The notes under the pieces: generated by a model
What the model was told of the DNA's origin: nothing
Seen by the model: only the letters and a program-made list of their open reading frames with translations
Database searches by the model: none
Position numbers and translations under genes: made by a program
Shown here: one piece after another, positions 1-9,167 of the stretch
How the letters are laid out: each line of letters starts with the position of its first letter
Position numbering within the stretch: the stretch's first letter is position 1
From: Streptomyces noursei
GTDB taxonomy: Bacteria > Actinomycetota > Actinomycetes > Streptomycetales > Streptomycetaceae
NCBI RefSeq assembly: GCF_001646665.1
Contig: NZ_LWBU01000373.1
Location: forward strand, 226,885 to 290,884
Reading direction: 5' to 3'
Length of the DNA stretch: 64,000 bases

Positions 1-1
1 C

Positions 2-922
2 CCCCACCCGGAACCGCCCCCGCACCACAGCGGCCCCCCGGCGGCCGCGGACGCACACCGCGCCCACCCGGGGGCCCGGCGGCGCCGCGGCCCGGCGACA
101 CGGACCGACGCGGACGCGGGCGCCGGCGTCGGGTCCGCCCCGTACCGGCCCCCCACGCGGGCGCTCGCGCCGCTGCGGGAGACGGGCCGGCTGTTCGCGC
201 TCGCCGCCACCGTGGCACGCGACATGTTCCGGCGGCCGTTCCAGTTCCGCGAGTTCGTCGAACAGTTCTGGTTCGTCGCGAGCGTCACCATCCTGCCCGC
301 CGCGCTGGTCTCCGTCCCGTTCGGCGCGGTCATCGCCCTCCAGGTCGGCTCGCTCACCCAGCAGCTCGGCGCCCAGTCGTTCACCGGCGGGGCCAGCGTC
401 CTCGCCGTCATCCAGCAGGCCAGCCCGCTGATCGTCGCCCTGCTGATCGCCGGGGCCGGCGGCTCCGCCATCTGCGCCGACCTCGGCTCCCGCAAGATCC
501 GGGAGGAACTGGACGCCATGGAGGTCATGGGTGTCTCACCCGTCCAGCGCCTGGTCGTCCCGCGCGTCCTCGCCACCATGCTCGTCGCCGTCCTGCTCAA
601 CGGCATGGTCTCCGTCGTCGGCACCCTGGGCGGCTACTTCTTCAACGTGATCATGCAGGACGGCACCCCCGGCGCGTACCTCGCCAGCTTCTCCGCCCTC
701 GCCCAGCTCCCCGACCTGTGGATCAGCGAGATCAAGGCGCTGATCTTCGGGTTCCTCGCCGGCATCGTCGCCGCCCACCGGGGCCTCAACCCGCGCGGCG
801 GTCCGAAGGGGGTCGGCGACGCGGTCAACCAGTCCGTCGTCATCACCTTCCTCCTCCTCTTCTTCGTCAACATGGTCCTCACCGCGATCTACCTCCAGGT
901 CGTCCCGGCGAAGGGGGCCTGA
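2..922 (+). CDS. YrbE/MlaE-family ABC permease (first Mce permease), 5'-truncated by window edge
   Basis: Integral-membrane permease of an Mce lipid-import system, the YrbEA position. The MlaE core is clear: SFTGGASVLAVIQQASP, the GAGGSAICADLGSRKIREE loop, DAMEVMGVSP, and a C-terminal GGPKGVGDAVNQSVV followed by a last membrane helix. A GTG at 212 could start it, but the frame is open back to base 2 with no ATG, GTG or TTG between. The residues just before 212 (PLRETGRLFALAAT) belong to the usual YrbE N-terminal amphipathic helix, so the real start probably lies left of the window. The stop is two bases from the next ATG, fitting an operon. The partner ATPase is not visible and may lie just upstream. 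Confidence 0.9.
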   Translation, partial: PHPEPPPHHSGPPAAADAHRAHPGARRRRGPATRTDADAGAGVGSAPYRPPTRALAPLRETGRLFALAATVARDMFRRPFQFREFVEQFWFVASVTILPAALVSVPFGAVIALQVGSLTQQLGAQSFTGGASVLAVIQQASPLIVALLIAGAGGSAICADLGSRKIREELDAMEVMGVSPVQRLVVPRVLATMLVAVLLNGMVSVVGTLGGYFFNVIMQDGTPGAYLASFSALAQLPDLWISEIKALIFGFLAGIVAAHRGLNPRGGPKGVGDAVNQSVVITFLLLFFVNMVLTAIYLQVVPAKGA

Positions 923-924
923 CG

Positions 925-1731
925 ATGGCCTCCCCGCTCGCCTGGCTCGACCGCTCCGGCGACCACCTCGTCTTCTACGCCAAGGCCATCGCCTGGATCC
1001 CGCGCACGCTGCGCCGCTACTCCCGGGAGGTGCAACGCCTGCTCGCCGAGGTCGCCTTCGGCAGCGGCGGCCTCGGCGTCATCGGCGGCACCATCGGCGT
1101 GATGATCGCCATGACCCTGTTCACCGGCACCGTCGTCGGCCTCCAGGGCCACGCGGCGCTCAACCAGATCGGCACGTCCGCCTTCACCGGCTTCATCTCC
1201 GCCTACTTCAACACCCGCGAGATAGCCCCCCTCGTCGCCGGCCTCGCCCTCTCCGCCACCGTCGGCGCCGGCTTCACCGCACAACTCGGCGCCATGCGCA
1301 TCAACGAGGAGGTCGACGCCCTCGAAGCGATGGGCGTGCGGTCCATGCCCTACCTCGTCACCACCCGCATCATCGCCGGCGTCGTCGCGATCGTCCCGCT
1401 CTACGCGATCGGGCTGCTCTCCTCCTACCTGGCGTCCCGCACGGTCACCGTCCTGTTCAACGGCCAGTCGGCGGGCACCTACGACCACTACTTCACCCTG
1501 TTCCTCTCACCGGACGACGTGCTGCTCTCCATCCTCAAGGTGCTGATCTTCAGCGTCCTGGTGATCCTGGCCCACTGCTACTACGGCTTCCGAGCCACCG
1601 GTGGCCCCGCGGGCGTGGGCGTCGCCGTCGGCCGCTCCGTACGCAACGCCATCGTCCTGATCAGCGTGACCGACTTCTTCCTCTCGCTCGCGCTCTGGGG
1701 CGCGACCACGACCGTGAAGGTGGCCGGATGA
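925..1731 (+). CDS. YrbE/MlaE-family ABC permease (second Mce permease)
   Basis: Second permease subunit, the YrbEB position, predicted to pair with the preceding permease in the inner leaflet and pass lipid or sterol from the Mce proteins. 268 aa, usual size. It has the amphipathic N-terminus (YSREVQRLLAEVAFGSGG), then GTVVGLQGHAALNQIGTSAFTGF, the conserved loop SATVGAGFTAQLGAMRINEE, DALEAMGVRSMPYLVTTRI, and the terminal GGPAGVGVAVGRSVRNAIV before a last helix. I chose the ATG at 925, two bases after the previous stop. The frame is open further upstream, but that stretch translates to Arg-rich shadow sequence overlapping the first permease. Its stop overlaps the first mce ATG as ATGA, so the genes are translationally coupled. 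Confidence 0.93.
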   Translation: MASPLAWLDRSGDHLVFYAKAIAWIPRTLRRYSREVQRLLAEVAFGSGGLGVIGGTIGVMIAMTLFTGTVVGLQGHAALNQIGTSAFTGFISAYFNTREIAPLVAGLALSATVGAGFTAQLGAMRINEEVDALEAMGVRSMPYLVTTRIIAGVVAIVPLYAIGLLSSYLASRTVTVLFNGQSAGTYDHYFTLFLSPDDVLLSILKVLIFSVLVILAHCYYGFRATGGPAGVGVAVGRSVRNAIVLISVTDFFLSLALWGATTTVKVAG

Positions 1732-2966
1732 CCACAACGACGACCGTCCGCAGACGCCTCGCCGGTGTCGTGTTCCTGCTCGTGCCCGTCCTCCTCGTCC
1801 GGCTGTCGCTGGCGGTGTACGACAAGGAGTTCACCCGGGACGCCACGGTCACCGTCCTCACCGGCAGCGCCGGCAACGAGATGCACCGCGGCGCGGAGGT
1901 GAAGATGCGCGGCGTGGTCGTCGGCGAGGTGCGCGACATCCGCTCCGACGGCACCGGCGCCCGGCTCACCCTCGCCCTCGACCCCCGCCACCTCGACCGG
2001 GTCCCGGCCGACGTCACCGCCCAGATGCTCCCCACCACCCTCTTCGGCGAGCGGTTCGTCGCCCTCGTGCCGCCCGGGAAGAACCCGTCCCCCCGCTCCC
2101 TGAGCGCAGGCGACACCATCCCGCAGGACCGGTCGTCCAACGCCGTCGAACTGGAACAGGTCCTCGACCGGCTGCTCCCGCTGCTCACCGCCGTCAAACC
2201 GGAGAAGCTGTCCGCGACGCTCACCGCCGTCGCCCAGGCACTCGAAGGGCGGGGCAGGCAGCTCGGCGACACCCTGGTCACCCTCGACGCGCACCTCGAG
2301 CGCCTCAATCCCCACCTGCCCGCCCTCAACCGCGACATCGCCCACCTCGTCGAGGTCAGCCGGGTGTACGCCGACGCCGCCCCCGACGTACTCGACGCCC
2401 TCACCGACTTCACCACCACCAGCGGCACCCTCGCCGACCAGCAGGCGGGGCTGGCGGACCTCTACGGCTCCACCACCGCCTCCGCCCGGGAGCTGACGAC
2501 CTTCCTCCGCGACAACCGGAGCAACATCATCCGGCTCTCCGCCGCCTCCCGCCCCACCCTGGAACTCCTCGCCCGCCACTCCTCCTCGTTCCCCTGCACC
2601 CTGCGCACCCTCGCGGGCTTCGTCCCCGCGATGGACAAGGCGCTCGGCAAGGGCACCGACGAGCCGGGCCTCCACGTCGACGTCCGGACCGTCCCCTCCC
2701 TCGGCCGGTACGTCCCCGGCGAGGACCGGCCCGTGTACGACGCGACCGGCGGCCCCCACTGCTACGCCGTCCCGTACACCGGCGCCCCCGCCCCCGAATC
2801 CCGCGCGGGCGACCGCGGCCTCGGCCTGCCCAACTCGCCGCAGGAGAACCGGCTCGTCAACGAACTGCTCGCCCCCGGCCTCGGAACCGCCCCGCAGGCC
2901 CTCCCCGACTGGAGCACCGTCCTGACCGGACCCGTCTTCCGCGGAGCGGAGGTGACCCTCGGATGA
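1728..2966 (+). CDS. Mce/MlaD-family protein, position A
   Basis: First of six substrate-binding Mce subunits expected to assemble into a periplasm-side hexamer or tunnel on the YrbE permeases. 412 aa. One N-terminal membrane helix (about residues 11-30, LAGVVFLLVPVLLVRLSL) is followed by the MlaD beta domain containing GAEVKMRGVVVGEVRDI and the TTLFGERFVALVPP strand. Then comes a long helical region (about 140-290) and a Cys-bearing C-terminal region. Starts at ATG 1728 inside the previous stop and ends by overlapping the next ATG at 2963. No catalytic motif is expected for this family. The substrate cannot be told from sequence; actinobacterial relatives import sterols, fatty acids or other lipids. 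Confidence 0.92.
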   Translation: MTTTTTVRRRLAGVVFLLVPVLLVRLSLAVYDKEFTRDATVTVLTGSAGNEMHRGAEVKMRGVVVGEVRDIRSDGTGARLTLALDPRHLDRVPADVTAQMLPTTLFGERFVALVPPGKNPSPRSLSAGDTIPQDRSSNAVELEQVLDRLLPLLTAVKPEKLSATLTAVAQALEGRGRQLGDTLVTLDAHLERLNPHLPALNRDIAHLVEVSRVYADAAPDVLDALTDFTTTSGTLADQQAGLADLYGSTTASARELTTFLRDNRSNIIRLSAASRPTLELLARHSSSFPCTLRTLAGFVPAMDKALGKGTDEPGLHVDVRTVPSLGRYVPGEDRPVYDATGGPHCYAVPYTGAPAPESRAGDRGLGLPNSPQENRLVNELLAPGLGTAPQALPDWSTVLTGPVFRGAEVTLG

Positions 2967-3994
2967 AGCGCCGCTCCCTCGCCGGGCCGCTCGTCAAGTC
3001 GCTCGTCTTCGTCGTCGTGACCGTCCTCGCCACCACGGTCCTCGCGTTCTCCGTGGCCGACAAGGGCGTCGGCGACACCGTCACCTACCGGGCCCGCTTC
3101 ACCGACGCCACCGGTCTCGTCGAGGGCGACAGCGTCCGCATCGCCGGGGTGAAGGTCGGGCAGGTGGAGTCGGTCAGGGTGGCTGACCGCCGGGTCGCCG
3201 AAGTCGCCTTCGCCGTCCGCCGGAACCGCGCCCTGCCCGCCTCGGCCACCGCGTCCATCAAGTACCTCAACATGGTCGGCCGGCGCTACGTGGACCTCGA
3301 CCGGGGCACGGGGCCCGTCGGGCGGACCCTGCCCGCCGGCGCGGTCATCCCGCTCGAACGGACCACTCCCGCGCTCGACCTCACCCAGCTCTTCAACGGG
3401 TTCCGGCCCCTCTTCCGGGGCCTGGCGCCGAACGAGGTCAACGACCTGGCCGGATCGATCGTGCGGGTCCTCCAGGGAGAGGGCGGCACCGTCGACGCCC
3501 TGCTCCGGCACGTCGGATCGCTCACCACCACCGTCGCCGGCAAGGACAAGGTCATCGGAGAAGTGATCAAGAACCTCAACACGGTGCTGAAGACGGTCAA
3601 CGACCGCGAAGCCGGCTTCAACGACCTCGTCGTCACCCTCCAGAAGCTCGTCACCGGATTCGCCGGCGACCGCGAACCCCTCGGCGAGGCCCTCACCGCC
3701 ATGGGATCGCTCACCAGCGTCACCGCCGGTCTGCTGGCGGACGGCCGCGCCCCGCTCAAGACCGACATCCGCGAACTCGGCCGCCTGTCCGGGCAACTGG
3801 CGGACAGCACCGACCGGATCGAGGACTTCCTGCGCACCACGCCCGCGAAGATGCAGGCCATCGGGCGCCTCGCGTCGTACGGATCGTGGCTCAACCTCTA
3901 CCTCTGCGAGGCCACGGTCACCGGCGTCACCACCGACGACGGCTCGAAGCCGCCCACCGGCATCGCGCTCACCGAGCCGAGGTGCCGCTCATGA
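2963..3994 (+). CDS. Mce/MlaD-family protein, position B
   Basis: Second Mce subunit, 343 aa. N-terminal membrane anchor LVFVVVTVLATTVLAFSVAD, then a textbook MlaD signature: FTDATGLVEGDSVRIAGVKV followed by GQVESV, and the strand IKYLNMVGRRYVDL. A helical coiled region follows (ELGRLSGQLADSTDRIEDF near the end), then a short Cys-containing tail (LYLCEATVTGVTTDD). The ATG at 2963 overlaps the previous TGA, and its own stop overlaps the ATG at 3991. This is the most canonical MlaD domain of the six, with the full EGDSVRIAGVKVG consensus. Confidence 0.93.
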   Translation: MKRRSLAGPLVKSLVFVVVTVLATTVLAFSVADKGVGDTVTYRARFTDATGLVEGDSVRIAGVKVGQVESVRVADRRVAEVAFAVRRNRALPASATASIKYLNMVGRRYVDLDRGTGPVGRTLPAGAVIPLERTTPALDLTQLFNGFRPLFRGLAPNEVNDLAGSIVRVLQGEGGTVDALLRHVGSLTTTVAGKDKVIGEVIKNLNTVLKTVNDREAGFNDLVVTLQKLVTGFAGDREPLGEALTAMGSLTSVTAGLLADGRAPLKTDIRELGRLSGQLADSTDRIEDFLRTTPAKMQAIGRLASYGSWLNLYLCEATVTGVTTDDGSKPPTGIALTEPRCRS

Positions 3995-5124
3995 GACTCC
4001 CGCGCCCGCTCCTCCCGCCGTCCGGGCTCCGGACACCCGGGCCCCGGACCGCCCGCCCGGCTCCCGGGCGGAACGCCACCCGGCGCCCCGGCGCCCGGCG
4101 GCCGGCGTTCACCCCGGTACGGGAGCGCGACCCCGTCGCCGTCGGCGTCGTGGGCCTGCTGCTCCTGGTGCTGATCGCCCTCGGCGCGTACCAGGTGGAC
4201 GCCCTGGCGGGCGGCACCACCGGCTACACCGCGGAGTTCACCGAGGCCGCCGGCCTCGACGAGGGCGACGAGGTGCGCATCGCCGGGGTCAAGGTCGGCG
4301 AGGTCACCGCCATCGGACTCGACGGGGCGAGGGTCACGGTCCGCTTCGAGGTCGACGACACCACGTGGATCGGCGACTCCAGCACCGCCGCCATCGCCAT
4401 CAAGACCCTGCTCGGCGAGAAGTACCTGGCCGTCGACCCCCTCGGCGGCCGTGCCCAGAACCCCGCCGAACGCATCCCCGCCTCCCGCACCACCTCCCCC
4501 TACGACGTCACCCAGGCCCTCACCGGGCTCGGCGACACCCTCGACGCCATCGACACCAAGACGCTCGCGGAGAGCTTCCGGGCCATCTCCGCCACCTTCG
4601 CCGACTCGCCACCCGACGTGCGCAGCGCCGCGACCGGCCTGTCCGCGCTGTCCCGGTCGGTCTCCTCGCGCGACGCCCGGCTCGCCGAACTGCTCAAGGG
4701 CAGCAGGCAGCTCACCCGGACCCTGGAGGGCAGGAAGAGCAGCTTCGCCACGCTCCTGGAGGACGGCGGCCTGCTCCTCGGCGAACTCCAGGCCCGCCGC
4801 GACGCCATCCACCAGCTGCTCACCGGCGCCAGGAACCTCGGCACCCAGCTCACCGGCCTGGTCCAGGACAACAACCGGCAGCTCGGGCCCACGCTGACCG
4901 CGCTCGGCCGCGTCACCGGCGTCCTGGTGAAGAACCGCGACAGCCTCGACCGGACGCTCGCCCTGGCCGGACCGTACTACCGGCTCGTCGGCAACACCCT
5001 CGGCAACGGCCGCTGGTTCGACACGTACGTCTGCGGCCTCGTCCCCAGGAACTACCTGGCCCCCGGCACGCCCCCGGCCACCGGGTGCATGCCCCCCGAG
5101 CCGGCAGGAGGCGGTGCCCGGTGA
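3991..5124 (+). CDS. Mce/MlaD-family protein, position C
   Basis: Third Mce subunit, 377 aa from ATG 3991; a longer open frame upstream is shadow sequence inside the previous gene. The first 45 residues are a basic, Pro/Arg-rich cytoplasmic tail, unusually long for this family. Then comes a membrane helix (VGVVGLLLLVLIALGAYQVD) and the MlaD motif GLDEGDEVRIAGVKVGEVTA with IKTLLGEKYLAVDPLGG. The helical region includes SRQLTRTLEGRKSSFATLL. Near the C-terminus YVCGLVPRNYLAPGTP resembles the Cys-Gly-Leu element typical of position-C subunits. Coupled at both ends, ATGA with position B and GTGA with position D. Confidence 0.92.
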   Translation: MRLPRPLLPPSGLRTPGPRTARPAPGRNATRRPGARRPAFTPVRERDPVAVGVVGLLLLVLIALGAYQVDALAGGTTGYTAEFTEAAGLDEGDEVRIAGVKVGEVTAIGLDGARVTVRFEVDDTTWIGDSSTAAIAIKTLLGEKYLAVDPLGGRAQNPAERIPASRTTSPYDVTQALTGLGDTLDAIDTKTLAESFRAISATFADSPPDVRSAATGLSALSRSVSSRDARLAELLKGSRQLTRTLEGRKSSFATLLEDGGLLLGELQARRDAIHQLLTGARNLGTQLTGLVQDNNRQLGPTLTALGRVTGVLVKNRDSLDRTLALAGPYYRLVGNTLGNGRWFDTYVCGLVPRNYLAPGTPPATGCMPPEPAGGGAR

Positions 5125-6299
5125 ACCTCCGACGCGCCATCGGCATCACCACCGGACTCGCTGTCGTGGCCTTCGCCGGCGTCTCCGGCGTCATCGCGCT
5201 GGACGAGTCCGCGGCCACCCGCGTCACCGCCCGCTTCGACCGGGCCACCGGCGTGTACGAGGGCTCCGACCTCCGCGTCCTCGGGGTCAGGGTCGGCACC
5301 GTCGGCTCCGTGCGGCCCAAGGGCAAGGAGGTCGAGGTGACCCTGCTGATCGACGAGGGCGTCCGCGTCCCCGCCGACGCCCACGCCGTGATCGTCGCCC
5401 CCAGCGTCGTCGCCGACCGCTACGTCCAGCTCGCCCCCGCCTACACGGGCGGACCGGAGATCCGGGACGGCGCCGTCCTGCCGGCCGCCCGCAACGCCAC
5501 ACCCCTGGAGGTCGACCAGCTGTACGCGTCCATCACCGAACTGAGCCGGGCCCTCGGGCCGAAGGGCGCCAACGCCGACGGCGCCCTGGCCGGGCTCCTC
5601 GACACCGGCGCCGCCAACCTGAAGGGCAACGGCAAGGCGATCGGCGACTCCATCGAGCAGTTCGGCAAGGCCGCCAAGACCCTGGACCGGAGCAGCGGCG
5701 ACCTCTTCGCCACCCTCACCCACCTCCAGTCCTTCACCACGATGCTGAAGGACAACGACGGCGACGTCCGCACGGCCGAACAACGGCTCGCCGCCGTCAC
5801 CGGTTTCCTCGCCGAGGACAAGGAGAACCTGGGGGCCGCACTCAAGGAACTCGGCACCGCGCTCGCCCAGGTCAAGACCTTCATCGAGGACAACCGCGCG
5901 AGCCTGAAGAAGAACGTCGACCTCCTGGTCCCGCTCACCCGCACGCTCGTCGACCAGCGCGCCTCGCTCGCCGAGGCCCTGGACACCGCGCCGCTCGCCG
6001 CCGGCAACGCCCTCAGGGCGTACGACCCGGTCCACCGCACCCTCAACGGCCGCGCCAACATCAACGAGATCGGCTTCGGCCCCGGCCTCCCGGGCGGGGC
6101 GGGCACCCGCGCCGCGGCGGACGGGCCCCCGGCGGCGAACGGCCCCGGCACGGCCGGAGTCCCGGGCGCGGTGGACGCGGCCGGCGGCCCGAGCGGCCTC
6201 GTGCCCCTCACCCCCGGGCGGCGCGAGGCCCTGCCCGCACTCCCGCTGCCCGCGGTCGGCACCGTGTACGGCACCCCGGGGAAGGGGGGCGCGCGGTGA
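5121..6299 (+). CDS. Mce/MlaD-family protein, position D
   Basis: Fourth Mce subunit, 392 aa from the GTG at 5121, which shares bases with the preceding TGA. A short N-terminal helix (GITTGLAVVAFAGVSGVIAL) is followed by the MlaD motif GVYEGSDLRVLGVRVGTVGS, with VVADRYVQLAPAY as the second conserved strand. The helical region runs to about residue 305, with DNRASLKKNVDLLVPLTRTL. The C-terminal 80 residues are low-complexity Gly/Ala/Pro and probably disordered. The upstream in-frame extension is arginine-rich shadow sequence of position C and was left out. The stop overlaps the GTG of position E. Confidence 0.92.
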   Translation: MNLRRAIGITTGLAVVAFAGVSGVIALDESAATRVTARFDRATGVYEGSDLRVLGVRVGTVGSVRPKGKEVEVTLLIDEGVRVPADAHAVIVAPSVVADRYVQLAPAYTGGPEIRDGAVLPAARNATPLEVDQLYASITELSRALGPKGANADGALAGLLDTGAANLKGNGKAIGDSIEQFGKAAKTLDRSSGDLFATLTHLQSFTTMLKDNDGDVRTAEQRLAAVTGFLAEDKENLGAALKELGTALAQVKTFIEDNRASLKKNVDLLVPLTRTLVDQRASLAEALDTAPLAAGNALRAYDPVHRTLNGRANINEIGFGPGLPGGAGTRAAADGPPAANGPGTAGVPGAVDAAGGPSGLVPLTPGRREALPALPLPAVGTVYGTPGKGGAR

Positions 6300-7459
6300 A
6301 CCGGCCCTCCCGCACCACCGCCGCCGGCCTCGCGGCCGCCCTCGCCCTCGTCGTCGGCATCTCCGCGACCGTCGCCGGCTGCGACCTCCCCGGCGGAGAT
6401 CTGGAGCTGTCCGGCATCGAACAGTTGCCGCTGCCCGGCGGCGCCGACCTCGGCGACCACCCGTACGAGATCACCGCCGAGTTCGCCGACGTCCTCAGCC
6501 TCGCCCCGCAGTCCGCCGTCAAGGTGAACGACGTCGCCGTGGGGCGCGTGACCCGCATCGCCCTCGACCGGAGCGACTGGACCGCCACCGTCACCATGAA
6601 GGTCGACGGCGACGTCCGGCTCCCCGCCAACGCCTACGCCCACCTCGAACAGTCCAGCCTCCTGGGCGAGAAGTACATCCAGCTCACCGCACCCCGCACG
6701 GCACGCGGCACCCTCGGCGACGGTGCCCGCATCCCCCTGGACCGCACCAACCGCAACCCCGAGGTCGAGGAGGTCTTCGGCGCCCTGTCGATGCTCCTCA
6801 ACGGCGGCGGCATCCAGCAACTGCGCACCATCACCACCGAACTGGGCACCGCGCTGCGCGGCAACGAACCCCGGGTCCGCTCCCTGCTCGAACGGCTCAA
6901 CACCCTCGTCGCGAGCCTCGACGGCAACAAGAGCGCCATCACCGCGGCGCTCGACGGCGTCAACCGGCTCTCCGCCACGCTCGCCACCCGCGAACGGGAC
7001 GTCGACAAGGTCCTCACCGGCCTCAGTCCCGGCCTCAAGGTCCTGGAGCGACAACGCGGTTCGCTCCTCACCATGCTCAGAGCCCTCGACACCCTCTCCG
7101 GCGTCGCCGTCGACACCGTCGACCGCGGCAAGGCCGACCTGATCGCCGACCTGAAGGCCCTCGGGCCCACCCTCCAGGCCCTCGCCGACTCCGGAAAGGC
7201 CCTCCCCGACTCGCTCGAAGTGCTGCTGACCTACCCGTTCACCGACGAGGTGCTGCGCGGCGTCAAGGGCGACTACCTCAACGTCTACCTGGACCTCACC
7301 GCCGCCCCCGGAACGCAGATCGTCCCGGCGCTCACACCCGGCGCACCAGGGGACGGCACCCCGCCCGCCACCGCCACGGGGCCGTCCGCCCGCACCGGGC
7401 CCCCGCCGCGCACCGGGCCGCCCCTGCCCCTGCCCCTGCCGTCCGCCGGGAGGAACTGA
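6296..7459 (+). CDS. Mce/MlaD-family lipoprotein, position E
   Basis: Fifth Mce subunit and the operon's lipoprotein, as in mycobacterial operons where position E (LprK-like) is lipidated. 387 aa from GTG 6296. The signal peptide ends in a lipobox, SATVAGC at about residues 24-30, so the mature protein would begin at a lipidated Cys. The MlaD motif reads SLAPQSAVKVNDVAVGRVTR, with SSLLGEKYIQLTAPR as the second strand. The helical region ends in the well-conserved TYPFTDEVLRGVKGDYLNVY. The C-terminal 45 residues are Pro/Gly rich. The GTG overlaps the previous stop; the gene ends one base into the ATG of position F. Confidence 0.93.
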   Translation: MNRPSRTTAAGLAAALALVVGISATVAGCDLPGGDLELSGIEQLPLPGGADLGDHPYEITAEFADVLSLAPQSAVKVNDVAVGRVTRIALDRSDWTATVTMKVDGDVRLPANAYAHLEQSSLLGEKYIQLTAPRTARGTLGDGARIPLDRTNRNPEVEEVFGALSMLLNGGGIQQLRTITTELGTALRGNEPRVRSLLERLNTLVASLDGNKSAITAALDGVNRLSATLATRERDVDKVLTGLSPGLKVLERQRGSLLTMLRALDTLSGVAVDTVDRGKADLIADLKALGPTLQALADSGKALPDSLEVLLTYPFTDEVLRGVKGDYLNVYLDLTAAPGTQIVPALTPGAPGDGTPPATATGPSARTGPPPRTGPPLPLPLPSAGRN

Positions 7460-8655
7460 TGCTCACCCGCGCCACCCGGCTGAAGAACCTCGCCTTCCTC
7501 CTCATCGGCGCGCTCGTCCTCGGGATCGTCGGCGTGCGGTACGCGGACGTCGGCCACCTCGTCGGCCTGCGCGACCACTACACCGTACGGGTCCGACTCG
7601 ACTCCACGGGCGGGCTGTTCACCCACTCCGACGTCACCTACCGGGGCGTCTCCGTCGGCCGCGTCGGCCCCATCCGGCTCACCGACGACGGGGTGGAGGC
7701 CGAACTGCGGATCAGGAAGTCGGCCCCCGCCATCCCCGCCGACCTCGAAGCCGTCGTCGCCAACCTCTCCGCCGTCGGCGAGCAGTACATCGACCTCCGC
7801 CCGGCCTCCGACACCGGCCCCCACCTGCGCGACGGTTCGGTCATCGCACGCTCCGACACCCGCATCCCCGCACCCGTGACCTCCGTCCTGGACGGGGTGG
7901 GCGACCTGGCCGCCTCCATCGACCTGGAGTCGCTGCGCACGGTCGTCGACGAGTTCGGTACGGCGCTGAGCGGACGCGGCGACGACCTCCAGGCGCTCAT
8001 CGACAGCGGGAACGACGTCGTGCTCGCCGCCGACGAGGCACTGCCCGCCACCTCCCGCCTCATCACCGACGGCGAGACGGTGCTGCGCACCCAGGCCGAG
8101 GAGGCGGAGGCACTCGCCTCCTTCGCCACCGGCGCCAGGGAACTGGCCGAGCGGCTCAAGGACTCCGACACCGACCTGCGCGCCCTGATCGCCGCGGCTC
8201 CGGACGCGGCCGGCCAGGTCGGCGGGCTGCTGCGGGACCTCGACCCGGCCCTCGGCGCGGTGCTGGCCAACCTGCTCACCACCTCGGAGGTGGCGGTCAC
8301 CAGGCAGCGGGGGATGCGGGAGTTCCTGGTGCGGATGCCCGCCGTCGCCGCCGCCGGGGCGACCGCCGTGACCCCCCGGGGCGTCAACCTCGGCATGTCG
8401 GTCACCTTCTTCGCGCCGCTGCCCTGCACGGCCGGGTACGGGGGCACCACCTACCGCAACGGCCTGGACCTGTCGGCGCCGCCCGCCCTCAACACCGGGG
8501 CCCGCTGCGCCTCCCCGCCGTCGAGCGGCATCAACGTCCGCGGCTCCGGCAACGCCCCCCGGGGCGGCCCGCTGCCGCCCCCGGCCGCCGCGCCCGGCGT
8601 GGCACGGTCAGCCGACGGCATGGGTGACCTGCTCGGGCTGGGGGACGGCCGGTGA
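7459..8655 (+). CDS. Mce/MlaD-family protein, position F
   Basis: Sixth and last Mce subunit, 398 aa. N-terminal anchor LAFLLIGALVLGIVGVRYAD, then a variant MlaD motif GLFTHSDVTYRGVSVGRVGP, with SAVGEQYIDLRPASDTGPHL as the second strand. The region that follows is rich in Ala/Glu and probably helical. The C-terminal part has several Cys (PCTAGYGGTTYRNG and TGARCASPPS) typical of position F, then a Pro-rich tail. The sixth subunit completes one full hexamer set. The stop overlaps the GTG start of the first Mce-associated gene, so the accessory genes are in the same transcript. Confidence 0.92.
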   Translation: MLTRATRLKNLAFLLIGALVLGIVGVRYADVGHLVGLRDHYTVRVRLDSTGGLFTHSDVTYRGVSVGRVGPIRLTDDGVEAELRIRKSAPAIPADLEAVVANLSAVGEQYIDLRPASDTGPHLRDGSVIARSDTRIPAPVTSVLDGVGDLAASIDLESLRTVVDEFGTALSGRGDDLQALIDSGNDVVLAADEALPATSRLITDGETVLRTQAEEAEALASFATGARELAERLKDSDTDLRALIAAAPDAAGQVGGLLRDLDPALGAVLANLLTTSEVAVTRQRGMREFLVRMPAVAAAGATAVTPRGVNLGMSVTFFAPLPCTAGYGGTTYRNGLDLSAPPALNTGARCASPPSSGINVRGSGNAPRGGPLPPPAAAPGVARSADGMGDLLGLGDGR

Positions 8656-9167
8656 CCGGCCGGCCGGTCGGGTGGGACCGGTCCGGCGCGTGGACCGCGG
8701 TGGCGGTGGCGGTCGCGGCGCTGCTCTGCGGCCTGGCCGGCTGGTCGTACGCCGGCGCGGCGGGCGACGGGACACGGGCGTACGCCGAGGCGCGGGACGA
8801 CGCACTGGCGGCGGGCCGCGCACACGTCGCCCGGCTGAGCAGCGTGGACGCCGCACGCCCCGACGCGGTACGGGCCGGATGGCTGGACGCGACCACCGGA
8901 GACCTCCACACGCGGCTGAAGGGCACCGACCCGCGCAAGGGCACGGGCGGGGCCTCCACCCGCGCCACGGTCACCGACGCGGCCCTCACCGCCCTGAACG
9001 ACCGGGCCGGCACGGCCGGACTCATCGCGACCGTGAGCGTGACGACCACGCCCGCCGGAGGCCGGCCCGGCGGCACGGACCGCAAACGCCTGGAAGCCGC
9101 ACTCGCCCGCACCGGCGACGGCTGGAAGGTCACCGCCCTGACCGCCGTACCGGTGGCCGGACCATGA
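8652..9167 (+). CDS. Mce-associated membrane protein, type 1 (first copy)
   Basis: 171 aa from GTG 8652, overlapping the stop of position F. One membrane helix near the N-terminus (WTAVAVAVAALLCGLAGWSY) is followed by an extracytoplasmic domain beginning AYAEARDDALAAGRAHVARL. This resembles the NTF2-like fold of Mce-associated proteins, thought to stabilise or serve the Mce complex. It aligns by eye with the gene at 9815: both show W-Y-A, an AYA-ARD-LAAG helix and a TTPAGGRP/TPPEGRP strand before a terminal GWK(V/L)(T/S)AL. It is therefore one member of a duplicated pair. No enzymatic motif is visible. Confidence 0.8.
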   Translation: MTGRPVGWDRSGAWTAVAVAVAALLCGLAGWSYAGAAGDGTRAYAEARDDALAAGRAHVARLSSVDAARPDAVRAGWLDATTGDLHTRLKGTDPRKGTGGASTRATVTDAALTALNDRAGTAGLIATVSVTTTPAGGRPGGTDRKRLEAALARTGDGWKVTALTAVPVAGP

